Assembly: GCA_035527835.1 (NCBI GenBank)
Contig: DATKZS010000102.1
Span: 1-64,000, forward strand
Origin: DATKZS01 sp035527835 [NCBI: bacterium]
Lineage (GTDB): Bacteria; RBG-13-61-14
DNA length: 64,000 nt
Direction: 5' to 3'
The position numbers and the translations under genes are program-made. Positions within the stretch are counted from its first letter, which is position 1; the number at the start of each line of letters is the position of its first letter. The notes under the pieces were generated by a model, which was not told the origin of the DNA, did no database searches, and saw nothing but the letters and a program-made list of their open reading frames with translations. Below, piece by piece: positions 57,791 through 64,000 of this stretch.

Positions 57791-58429
57791 ATGAGCACCA
57801 GATATATAGCAATTGAAGGACCGATCGGGGTCGGCAAGACCAGCCTCTGCAAGCTGCTGGCGGAGGACCTCGACGCCCGGCTGTTTCTGGAGAACGTCGA
57901 GGACAACCCGTTCCTCAAGAAATTCTACGAGGCCCGGGCCGACCTCGCCTTTCAGACCCAGGTCTTCTTCCTCCTCTCCCGCTACCGCCAGCAGCTCGAG
58001 CTCCACCAGCAGGACCTGTTCCATCAGCACACTGTCGCCGACTACCTCTTTGACAAGGACCGCATCTTCGCCTCCGTCAACCTGACCGACGACGAGCTCG
58101 TGCTCTACGACCAGGTTTACTCTTTGCTCGACAACCGCATCGTCCGGCCCGACCTCGTCCTCTTCCTCCAGGCCAGCCCCCGCGTGCTGATGGAGCGCAT
58201 CCGGCGCCGCGGCAAGGACTATGAAAACGGACTGGACGCCAACTATCTCAAGAAGCTCAGCGAGGCCTATAACGATTATTTCTTCTACTACAACGCGACC
58301 CCGCTCCTGGTGATCAACACGGACAAGATAGACTTCATCAAGAACCGGGGCGATTTCGAGGAGCTGAAAAAGGAGATCGTCCGGGTCCGCCGCGGGACCC
58401 AGTATTTTGTTCCGCTTGGATCCAGGTGA
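57791..58429 (+). CDS. Deoxynucleoside kinase
   Basis: The 212-residue kinase has a P-loop GPIGVGKTS, the substrate residue Glu in LENVEDNPFLKKFY and the DYLFDKDRIFA stretch (DRS-like motif). The lid is in RIRRRGKDYENGLDANYLKKLSEAY. It matches the bacterial dCK/dGK family that phosphorylates deoxyadenosine, deoxyguanosine or deoxycytidine for salvage. The specificity is not clear. ATG 57791 follows directly on the inverted repeat. Confidence 0.92.
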   Translation: MSTRYIAIEGPIGVGKTSLCKLLAEDLDARLFLENVEDNPFLKKFYEARADLAFQTQVFFLLSRYRQQLELHQQDLFHQHTVADYLFDKDRIFASVNLTDDELVLYDQVYSLLDNRIVRPDLVLFLQASPRVLMERIRRRGKDYENGLDANYLKKLSEAYNDYFFYYNATPLLVINTDKIDFIKNRGDFEELKKEIVRVRRGTQYFVPLGSR

Positions 58430-58502
58430 CTGGACCGAGACGGGGGAAACTTACGCTGCCTTTTTTACCGGCGTCACGGCCTGCCCGTTCATTGACGCCG
58501 CC

Positions 58503-58521
58503 AGGAGAGAGGAGTATGTAA
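58503..58521 (+). other. Minimal start-stop frame (ATG TAA) in the panB leader
   Basis: A strong Shine-Dalgarno (AGGAGAGAGGAG, 58503-58514) is followed by ATG (58516-58518) and at once by TAA (58519-58521). The stop codon touches the first base of a terminator-like hairpin. This arrangement could hold a ribosome next to the hairpin. Chance is possible. Confidence 0.35.
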
Positions 58522-58552
58522 GCCTTCCGGACCGGTCCGGGGGGCTTTTTTA
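58521..58552 (+). terminator. Intrinsic terminator upstream of panB
   Basis: AGCCTTCCGGACC (58521-58533) pairs with GGTCCGGGGGGCT (58534-58546) through 13 pairs including two G-T wobbles, and is followed by a run of T ending near 58551. It may end the deoxynucleoside kinase transcript or act as an attenuator in the panB leader. Confidence 0.75.
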
Positions 58553-58616
58553 TTGGGCGCAGGCGGCCGGCCGCGACCAAAGTCGGTCCCACGGTTGTGG
58601 GGAAAGGAGAAGTAAG

Positions 58617-59468
58617 ATGTCCGGGAAAGTAACCATTCTGGAAATCCAGGGCATGAAAGCCCGGGGGGAAAGGATCGTGATGCTGACGGCGTACGATTAT
58701 CCGTCGGCCATGATCGCGGACGCCTGCGGGATTGACATGATCCTGGTGGGCGACTCCGTGGGCACGGTCATCCAGGGCGTGTCCACCACCCTGCCCGTCA
58801 CCATGGAGCAGATGCTCTACCATACCGAGCTGGTGGCGAGGGCCCGGAAGCGCGCCATGGTCGTGTTCGACATGCCCTTCATGAGCTACCAGGAGAGCCT
58901 CGAGCAGGCCCGGCATAACGCGGGCCTGGCCGTCAAGGTTGCGGGAGCGGAGGCGGTCAAGCTGGAGGGCGGGGCCAACATGGCGCCCGTGATCGAGGCC
59001 ATCGCGGGCATTGACATCCCGGTGGTCGCTCACATCGGTCTCACCCCCCAGAGCATCCACCGCATGGGCGGCTACAAGGTGCAGGGCAAGGGCAAGGACC
59101 AGGGGAGGAAGCTCCTGGCCGACGCTCGGGCCGTGGAGCGCGCCGGCGCGTTCTGCCTGGTCATGGAGTGCATCCCGGCGCCGCTGGCCAGGGAGATCAC
59201 GGCGGCTTTGAAAATCCCGACCATCGGGATCGGCTGCGGGCCGCACTGCTCCGGCCAGGTCCTGGTCTGGCACGACATCCTCGGGGTGTACCCCGGCCGC
59301 AAGATGACCATGGTCAAGAAATACGCTGATCTGCACGCGGTGATCTCCGACGCCGTGAGCGCGTATGCCAAAGAGGTCAGGGAAGGCAGCTTCCCGGGGC
59401 CGGAGCACTGCTTCGGGCCGGCGCCGGCCAAACCGGAAGAAAAGAAAAAGGCAAGCAGGAAGAAATAG
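58617..59468 (+). CDS. panB: 3-methyl-2-oxobutanoate hydroxymethyltransferase (ketopantoate hydroxymethyltransferase)
   Basis: The 283-residue enzyme makes ketopantoate, the first committed step of pantothenate synthesis. MLTAYDYPSAMIADACGIDMILVGDSVG, HIGLTPQSIHRMGGYKVQG and TIGIGCGPHCSGQVLVWHD are characteristic. ATG 58617 has AAAGGAG at good spacing. The open frame extends through the terminator leader, but that extension is not part of the family. A Lys/Ala/Pro-rich tail ends the protein. Confidence 0.96.
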   Translation: MSGKVTILEIQGMKARGERIVMLTAYDYPSAMIADACGIDMILVGDSVGTVIQGVSTTLPVTMEQMLYHTELVARARKRAMVVFDMPFMSYQESLEQARHNAGLAVKVAGAEAVKLEGGANMAPVIEAIAGIDIPVVAHIGLTPQSIHRMGGYKVQGKGKDQGRKLLADARAVERAGAFCLVMECIPAPLAREITAALKIPTIGIGCGPHCSGQVLVWHDILGVYPGRKMTMVKKYADLHAVISDAVSAYAKEVREGSFPGPEHCFGPAPAKPEEKKKASRKK

Positions 59469-59481
59469 GGCGGGAGCGAAG

Positions 59482-60330
59482 ATGGCGGCGAAGATCAAGG
59501 TAATAAAGACCGTGGCCGCGATGCAGTCGTGGTCCGAGGCGCAGAAGCGGGCGGGCCGGAGCGTGGGCTGCGTGCCGACCATGGGGTATCTGCACGACGG
59601 CCACGTGGCCCTGATCCGCGAGTGCGCGAAGCTCTCGGACCGGGTGGTGATGACCCTGTTCGTGAACCCCGCGCAGTTCGGTCCGCGCGAGGACCTGGCG
59701 CGGTATCCGCGCGACTTCGAGGGCGACTGCAAGAAGGCGGCGGCCGGCGGCGCGCATGCGGTGTTTTATCCGTCGGTGTCCGAGATGTACCCGGAGGGCT
59801 ATCAGACCTACGTGACGGTGGAGGAGGTGACGCGGGACTTGGAGGGCGCGTTCCGGCCGATCCATTTCCGGGGCGTGGCCACGGTCTGCGCCAAGCTCTT
59901 CAACGCGGTGCGGCCCACGGTTGCGGTGTTCGGGGAAAAAGACTACCAGCAGCTCAAGACGGTGGAGCGCATGGCGCGGGACCTGAACCTGGGCCTCAGG
60001 ATCATCGGCCTGCCCACGGTCCGCGAGCCGGACGGGCTCGCCATGTCCAGCCGCAACGTCTACCTGTCCGCTGATGAGCGGCGGCGGGCCTTGTCCATCA
60101 GCCGCGCGCTGTTCGCGGCCAGGGACGCCGTGAAAAACGGAGAGGACCGGCCCTATGTCCTGGCGAAGCGGGCCTTGAAGACCATCGCGGCAGAGGGCCT
60201 CATCCCGGATTACGTGGAGGTACGAGACGCCGAGACCCTGGCGCCGATCAAAAAGATCGCGGCCGCGGCGCGCATGCTGATCGCGGCCCGGGTGGGAAAG
60301 ACCAGGCTGATAGATAACGTGGCGCTCTGA
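59482..60330 (+). CDS. panC: Pantothenate synthetase (pantoate--beta-alanine ligase)
   Basis: The 282-residue enzyme joins pantoate and beta-alanine. It has the HIGH-like motif in TMGYLHDGHVALI, the VNPAQFGPREDLARYPRD loop, FGEKDYQQL and the KMSKS-like MSSRNVYL. ATG 59482 has CGGGAG as Shine-Dalgarno, 13 bases after panB. Length is normal. Confidence 0.96.
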   Translation: MAAKIKVIKTVAAMQSWSEAQKRAGRSVGCVPTMGYLHDGHVALIRECAKLSDRVVMTLFVNPAQFGPREDLARYPRDFEGDCKKAAAGGAHAVFYPSVSEMYPEGYQTYVTVEEVTRDLEGAFRPIHFRGVATVCAKLFNAVRPTVAVFGEKDYQQLKTVERMARDLNLGLRIIGLPTVREPDGLAMSSRNVYLSADERRRALSISRALFAARDAVKNGEDRPYVLAKRALKTIAAEGLIPDYVEVRDAETLAPIKKIAAAARMLIAARVGKTRLIDNVAL

Positions 60331-60372
60331 TTTGCACCGCGCCAAGTTTTCTGCTGCAAAGATAAAAATTTT

Positions 60373-60400
60373 TTGCAACTCGCGCGGGATTTGATATAAT
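60373..60400 (+). promoter_or_regulatory. Strong promoter before panD
   Basis: TTGCAA (60373-60378), a 16-base spacer and a perfect TATAAT (60395-60400) with an extended -10 TG at 60392-60393 stand about 50 bases before panD. This suggests panD can be transcribed apart from panBC. Confidence 0.72.
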
Positions 60401-60452
60401 AGATTTTGGCGTTGACGCCGGTATCGGCGCAGCGACCCAAGGAGGTAAGATC

Positions 60453-60830
60453 ATGACGCGGAATATGCTGAAGTCCAAGATTCACCGCGCCACGGTCACC
60501 CAAGCGGATCTCGACTACGTAGGCTCGATAGAGATTGACCAAGATCTCATGGAAGCCGCCGACTTCCTGGTGAACGAACAGGTTCACGTCTGGAACGTCA
60601 CCACCGGAGACCGCTTTGTGACCTATGCCGTTCCCGGCCCCCGCAAGTCCGGGGTCATCTGCGTGAACGGCGCCGCGGCGCACCTGGCCAATGCCGGCGA
60701 TCTGGTGATCATCGCGAGCTTCACCGAGATGCCCGACGAGGCGGCGCGCAAGTGGGAGCCGCGACTGGTCTTCGTGGACGCCGACAACCGGATCATTCCG
60801 GAAGAGCGCCTCGCGGTCTGCGCCAGATAA
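60453..60830 (+). CDS. panD: Aspartate 1-decarboxylase
   Basis: The 125-residue proenzyme makes beta-alanine from aspartate for PanC. It cleaves itself between Gly24 and Ser25 (YVGSIEID) to form the pyruvoyl group. [32 protein letters not shown] and the C-terminal VFVDADNRI are typical. AAGGAGG precedes ATG 60453. It has its own promoter. Confidence 0.97.
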   Translation: MTRNMLKSKIHRATVTQADLDYVGSIEIDQDLMEAADFLVNEQVHVWNVTTGDRFVTYAVPGPRKSGVICVNGAAAHLANAGDLVIIASFTEMPDEAARKWEPRLVFVDADNRIIPEERLAVCAR

Positions 60831-60832
60831 AT

Positions 60833-60917
60833 AAGGCTTAGGGCTTGAGGCTCGGGTCTTGAGGCCGCTCATCGCGCGCGGTTCTTCTCAAGCCCCAAGC
60901 CTCACGCCTCAAGCCTT
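60833..60917. repeat. Intergenic inverted repeat, GGCTTGAGG family, copy 3
   Basis: Left units at 60833-60863 (AGGGCTTGAGGCTC) face complementary units at 60887-60917 (CTCAAGCCCCAAGCC), with imperfect pairing and a GC-rich loop. It lies between panD and the ribosomal operon. The family also occurs at 13478-13549 and 51939-52048. Confidence 0.8.
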
Positions 60918-60946
60918 TTGCTTACCAGGCGGCAATGTGCTAAAAT
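60918..60946 (+). promoter_or_regulatory. Promoter of the rpsF-rpsR-rplI operon
   Basis: TTGCTT (60918-60923), a 17-base spacer and TAAAAT (60941-60946) with an extended -10 TG (60938-60939) stand about 60 bases before rpsF, right after the inverted repeat. Confidence 0.6.
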
Positions 60947-61005
60947 TTTGATGTTTGCTGCTCCTTGCCCCTCCAGGGGCTATTTAACCCGAAAGGAGAC
61001 CGTGA

Positions 61006-61635
61006 ATGAACAAGTACGAGACCCTTTTCCTCATCAAGCCCGACCTGCCGGAAGACCAGGTCCAGGCCGTTCTGGACCGCCTGCAATCACGCATCGAAGG
61101 CGCCCAGGGCAAGCTCGCCGTGATTGAGCACTGGGGCAACCGTCCGCTGGCCTACGCGGTGCAGTACCGGGGCGAAAAACTCTGGCGCGGCTACTACGTA
61201 CTGCTCACCTACGGCGGCGGCGGCCAGACGGTTGACGAGGTCGAGCGCAACATCAAGATCCTCGACCACACCTTCCGCTACCTGACGGTGAAGCTGGAGC
61301 ACGGGATTGATCCCGCCGCCTTGGGAGAAGAAGTCCAGGTGATCAAGCGCTCGGAACATGCAGCAAGGTCCCACGGGCCCGCCCGCGAAGGCGAAGAACC
61401 CGCCGCCCATGAGTACGGCGGCAAGCCCCCGGCCGAGGCGGCTGGCGATCAAGCCGCGCCCGCCGATGACGGAAAAATTCCGGCCGAGACGGCTGGCGAT
61501 CAAGCCGCCGGCGACGCGGAGCCAAAGCCCGAGGAAGCCGCGCCCGCCGATGACGGCAACGCCCCGGCCGAGACGGCCGATGAAGCACCGGACAGCCCCG
61601 GCCCGGATGAGCCCGCCGGCGAGAGAGAGGAGTAA
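61006..61635 (+). CDS. rpsF: 30S ribosomal protein S6 with long acidic Ala/Pro-rich C-terminal extension
   Basis: The first 105 residues are a normal S6 (YETLFLIKPDLPEDQVQAV, IEHWGNRPLAYAVQ, GYYVLLTYGG, ILDHTFRYLTVKL). The protein continues to 209 residues with a low-complexity acidic tail holding a repeated unit of the type APADDG-x-x-PAET-AGDQAA. S6 is usually 95-135 residues long, so the tail is unusual. The tail DNA contains near-identical repeats (for example around 61453-61472 and 61538-61557). Shine-Dalgarno AAAGGAG precedes ATG 61006. Confidence 0.95.
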   Translation: MNKYETLFLIKPDLPEDQVQAVLDRLQSRIEGAQGKLAVIEHWGNRPLAYAVQYRGEKLWRGYYVLLTYGGGGQTVDEVERNIKILDHTFRYLTVKLEHGIDPAALGEEVQVIKRSEHAARSHGPAREGEEPAAHEYGGKPPAEAAGDQAAPADDGKIPAETAGDQAAGDAEPKPEEAAPADDGNAPAETADEAPDSPGPDEPAGEREE

Positions 61636-61638
61636 GCC

Positions 61639-61899
61639 ATGGCCACCAACAAACCCACGCGGCGCAAGCCCTACGCCCGGCGCAAAGTCTGCCGCTTCTG
61701 CGCGGACAGCCAGATCAAAATTGACTACAAGGACGTGGACCTGCTGAACATGTATATGTCCGAGCGCGGCAAGATCGTGCCCCGCCGCATCACCGGCACC
61801 TGCGCCCGGCACCAGCGCGAGCTGGCGGCGGCCATCAAGCGCGCCCGTTACATCGCCCTCATGCCTTTCGGACCGCCGGAAGCCGAGGAAATGAGATAA
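61639..61899 (+). CDS. rpsR: 30S ribosomal protein S18
   Basis: The 86-residue protein is typical S18: [46 protein letters not shown] and [12 protein letters not shown]. The two CxxC-spaced cysteines (CRFC) suggest the zinc-type form. It follows rpsF by three bases. Confidence 0.97.
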   Translation: MATNKPTRRKPYARRKVCRFCADSQIKIDYKDVDLLNMYMSERGKIVPRRITGTCARHQRELAAAIKRARYIALMPFGPPEAEEMR

Positions 61900-61912
61900 G
61901 CGGGTGGCAGCC

Positions 61913-62356
61913 ATGAAAATCATACTTCGCGAAGACGTGGACAATCTGGGAAAAAGCGGGCAGATCGTGGAGGTGAAGGACGGCTACGGCCGCAATTTCC
62001 TCCTGCCCCGCAAGCTGGCCGTCGAGGCCACCGGCAAGAACCTTAGGCAGCTCGAGCATGAGAAGCGCATCATCGGCGACCACTCCAAGAAAAAGCACAG
62101 CAAGGCCGAGCAGCTCTCCGAGGCCCTGACCCAGCACTCCTGCACTATCCTGTGCCAGGTGGGAGAGCAGGACAAGCTCTTCGGCGCGGTCACGGCCATG
62201 GACATCGCCGACCAGCTCCGCCGTGACGGCTTCAACGTGGACCGCCGCCAGATCGCCCTGGCCGAGCCGCTCAAGCAGCTCGGGGTGTTCACCGTGGCCG
62301 TGAAACTGGGAGAGGGAGTCGAGGCCAGCCTCAAGGTGTGGCTGGTCCGCAAATAG
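61913..62356 (+). CDS. rplI: 50S ribosomal protein L9
   Basis: The 147-residue protein has the N-terminal L9 domain (MKIILREDVDNLGKSGQIVEVKDGYGRNFLLPR), a long helix and a C-terminal domain (LFGAVTAMDIADQLRRDGFNVDRR). ATG 61913 is chosen over the in-frame GTG at 61904, because L9 proteins start at MKIIL. It ends the S6-S18-L9 operon. Confidence 0.96.
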   Translation: MKIILREDVDNLGKSGQIVEVKDGYGRNFLLPRKLAVEATGKNLRQLEHEKRIIGDHSKKKHSKAEQLSEALTQHSCTILCQVGEQDKLFGAVTAMDIADQLRRDGFNVDRRQIALAEPLKQLGVFTVAVKLGEGVEASLKVWLVRK

Positions 62357-62379
62357 CGGCTATAATCATTTCGAGGCCC

Positions 62380-63135
62380 ATGAAAAAATTCTCCCCATTG
62401 CTGCCGTGTCTCCTGCTCGCCATCCTGGCCCTCGCGGGGTGCAAGGAGGCCACGGGGGAAGCCACCGGAACGATCTCGCTTACCGGGAGTAGCGCCCTGG
62501 TGCTGCCTCCCGGCCATCCCGGCAAAATCTCCGGCTCGACCATGCTCCTGCCCGCGGAGGCCACGCCCCCCATGGTCCATTACGCCAACTGTTTCGCGGG
62601 CGTTCCCGACCTATACGATTTCGGCATCGGCTCCAGCGCCGGCGCCACCAAGACCTACCGCGGCTACGCCATCCTGCCGGTGAACGTCAACCTGGGCGAC
62701 ACCGTGCTCGGCGCATACCGCGTGAGGGTGGACGTCACCGACCCCGCGCTCCTGATTGACATCCCCAACATCTCCGGCTCTAACCCGCGGCTCGGCGCCG
62801 GCAGTTGCGTGCTGCGCGGCTGCCCCTACGGCTGCGAGCAACGGCCGGACTTTTATCCGCCCGATGAGTTCTCGCCCGCGCAGGGATTCGAGACCGCGCC
62901 GGACGTGAGCGTGACCGCCGCCGGAGTCATCATCGAAGCAGTGGACGGCGACACGGCCCACCCGACCAGCGGCATCGTCAACCTCTGCAACGTCCGCATC
63001 AACGTGGTGGGCGACCTGCCCGCCCTCGGCACGCCGGTTAACTTCACCGTGGACCTGCTCGAGACCGCGGCCGGAGACACGATCGCGGCCAATCCCCTCT
63101 CCGGCCTCTTCATCGAACATTTCCAGATCCAATGA
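62380..63135 (+). CDS. Lipoprotein of unknown function
   Basis: The 251-residue protein has a lipoprotein signal (MKKFSPLLPCLLLAILALAGC). The rest is Pro/Gly-rich and mainly beta-strand in character, with several cysteines in CVLRGCPYGCE. It resembles cohesin-like or beta-sandwich exported proteins in composition only; I recognise no family. Its ATG lies just after rplI, with a weak GAGG upstream. Confidence 0.65.
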   Translation: MKKFSPLLPCLLLAILALAGCKEATGEATGTISLTGSSALVLPPGHPGKISGSTMLLPAEATPPMVHYANCFAGVPDLYDFGIGSSAGATKTYRGYAILPVNVNLGDTVLGAYRVRVDVTDPALLIDIPNISGSNPRLGAGSCVLRGCPYGCEQRPDFYPPDEFSPAQGFETAPDVSVTAAGVIIEAVDGDTAHPTSGIVNLCNVRINVVGDLPALGTPVNFTVDLLETAAGDTIAANPLSGLFIEHFQIQ

Positions 63136-63147
63136 CCGGGGTTCGGC

Positions 63148-63801
63148 GTGGCGGGCGGCTTTAACTCCGGGCTCTGGCTGCTCCGCGCCGCTTACCAGTA
63201 CAACCGGCTCCGCTTCTCGATGCTCCGCCGCGGACTCCGGGGCCGGGCCGAGTTCGGGCCGCGCTGCGATGTCTGGGCCTCCTGCTTCAACTTCGTGGGC
63301 CAGGGCCGGGCGGTGTTCGGGCCCGGATGCATCGTGGAAAGAGGGCCTTTCCCCCTGGTCCTGGAGATCGCCGCCGGAGGGCTGGTGCAATTTCGCGAGG
63401 ACGTGTGGGTCCGCGGCAAGTACCGGCCCAACGTCATCACCTGCTTCGAGGGCGCCGCCGTCAGCATCGGCGCGGGCTCACTCATCAACGGCGCCATCAT
63501 CTCGGCCCGGACCCAAGTCACCATCGGCAAAAAGGCCATGCTCTCCTGGAACACCACCATCATTGACTCCAACCACCATCCCCTTGACAATGACGAGCCG
63601 CTCGCGGCCCGGCCCGTGGCCATCGGCGATTACGTGATGATCGGCGCCGGGGCCACCGTGCTGGCCGGCGCCACCATCGGTGGGCACAGCGTGATCGGCG
63701 CGGGGAGCGTGGTGGCGGGGGATATCCCTGACCACGCCGTGGCCGCGGGCTCTCCGGCCCGGGTCATCCGGCGAATCGGCGACCGCGACCAGTGCCTTTA
63801 G
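63148..63801 (+). CDS. Hexapeptide-repeat acyltransferase (left-handed beta-helix)
   Basis: The 217-residue protein consists largely of hexapeptide turns, for example VSIGAGSLINGAIISARTQVTIGKKAML, then DSNHHPLDN (catalytic His of the WbbJ/LacA type) and YVMIGAGATVLAGATIGGHSVIGAGSVV. It probably O-acetylates a surface glycan. The start is GTG 63148 by openness; it lies 12 bases after the lipoprotein gene. Confidence 0.88.
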   Translation: MAGGFNSGLWLLRAAYQYNRLRFSMLRRGLRGRAEFGPRCDVWASCFNFVGQGRAVFGPGCIVERGPFPLVLEIAAGGLVQFREDVWVRGKYRPNVITCFEGAAVSIGAGSLINGAIISARTQVTIGKKAMLSWNTTIIDSNHHPLDNDEPLAARPVAIGDYVMIGAGATVLAGATIGGHSVIGAGSVVAGDIPDHAVAAGSPARVIRRIGDRDQCL

Positions 63802-63840
63802 TCCTGGCCCCGGCCATGATATATTTTCGCGGGGTCCCGG

Positions 63841-63868
63841 TTGCAAACATTTCAGATCCGGGTAATCT
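63841..63868 (+). promoter_or_regulatory. Weak promoter candidate before the last gene
   Basis: TTGCAA (63841-63846), a 16-base spacer and TAATCT (63863-63868) stand about 115 bases before the next start codon. The match is partial. Confidence 0.35.
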
Positions 63869-63984
63869 AATAATTGAAGGGACCGGTTCGGAACGAAAAG
63901 GAAGGGATGCGGCCCGGTAGCGCGCAGGCGGAAAACGGGGCCGCGGGCGGAAAAATGGCCCGGCAAGCCTAAGGAGGTCTCATA

Positions 63985-64000
63985 ATGCCCTATTGTCCGA
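63985..64000 (+). CDS. Start of a gene cut by the window end
   Basis: ATG 63985 is preceded by a perfect AAGGAGG (63971-63977). Only MPYCP is visible. The early cysteine may begin a zinc ribbon, but the product cannot be named. Confidence 0.55.

Noticed and set aside
58407-58616. N-terminal extension of panB by 70 codons
   Set aside because: The extension runs through a terminator hairpin and is absent from the family; ATG 58617 has a strong ribosome binding site.
63478-63966. Minus-strand 162-codon open frame at the right end
   Set aside because: It is mostly antisense to the hexapeptide acyltransferase, has no domain and no ribosome binding site.

Overview
This is a GC-rich (roughly 60-65 %) bacterial chromosome segment with dense housekeeping and biosynthetic genes. 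I see no rRNA, tRNA, CRISPR array, prophage or intact insertion sequence. The gene set points to an anaerobic or microaerobic Gram-negative lineage near Desulfobacterota (old Deltaproteobacteria) or Nitrospirota. The evidence is a siroheme-dependent (Ahb) heme pathway, a pilB-pilT-pilC-pilS-pilR cluster, TrmFO, a DUF2914 protein, several multi-domain sigma-54 activators, radical SAM/SPASM enzymes and a probable selenoprotein. This taxonomic call is inference.

Layout. 1-480: AT-rich spacer with a mobile-element-like remnant. 481-8315 (minus): SppA protease, a methyltransferase, an NtrC-type response regulator and a seven-PAS sigma-54 activator. 8496-14754 (minus): trmFO, an AhpD-like lipoprotein with an in-frame UGA (probable selenocysteine), a GT-C-type membrane protein, a thioredoxin-like protein, a HAD phosphatase and a CoA-transferase. 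15128-22577 (plus): type IV pilus motor and two-component genes pilBTCSR. 22585-25390 (minus): a degenerate kinase, a TPR protein and gpgS. 25579-29688 (plus): Rrf2 regulator, cysK, metZ-like and metX (cysteine/methionine synthesis). 29718-33924 (minus): a methyltransferase, then a three-gene unit of zinc-ribbon protein, DUF2207 protein with a Cys-Ala tail, and PqqD-domain radical SAM/SPASM enzyme. 34270-42734: corA, oppA-oppB, a TMTC-like TPR membrane protein, mnmE and a dual-specificity phosphatase. 42827-50206: a DUF2914 protein, then a heme cluster (hemC, cobA-hemD, ahbC, hemB, ahbD, ahbA, ahbB). 50479-57710: ptsN-like EIIA, pncA, pncB, a membrane protein, ligA, acylphosphatase and an FmdB-type zinc ribbon. 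57791-62359: deoxynucleoside kinase, panB, panC, panD, rpsF, rpsR, rplI. 62380-64000: a lipoprotein, a hexapeptide acyltransferase and the start of a further gene.

How the parts work together. HemB, HemC and the CobA-HemD fusion take aminolevulinate to precorrin-2; AhbA/AhbB, AhbC and AhbD convert siroheme to heme b. CysK, the MetZ-like enzyme and MetX form a sulfur-assimilation block that is probably controlled by the Rrf2 regulator next to it. PanB, PanC and PanD supply pantothenate, with panD on its own promoter. PncA and PncB recycle nicotinamide.

The most notable observations are: (1) an AhpD-like lipoprotein whose second redox cysteine is UGA, followed by a SECIS-like hairpin; (2) a membrane protein ending in CACACA-G-CACACA beside a radical SAM/SPASM enzyme with a peptide-recognition domain, which looks like a protein-modification system; (3) at least fourteen long intergenic inverted repeats of several unrelated sequence families but one shared architecture, almost all in spacers between co-directional genes.
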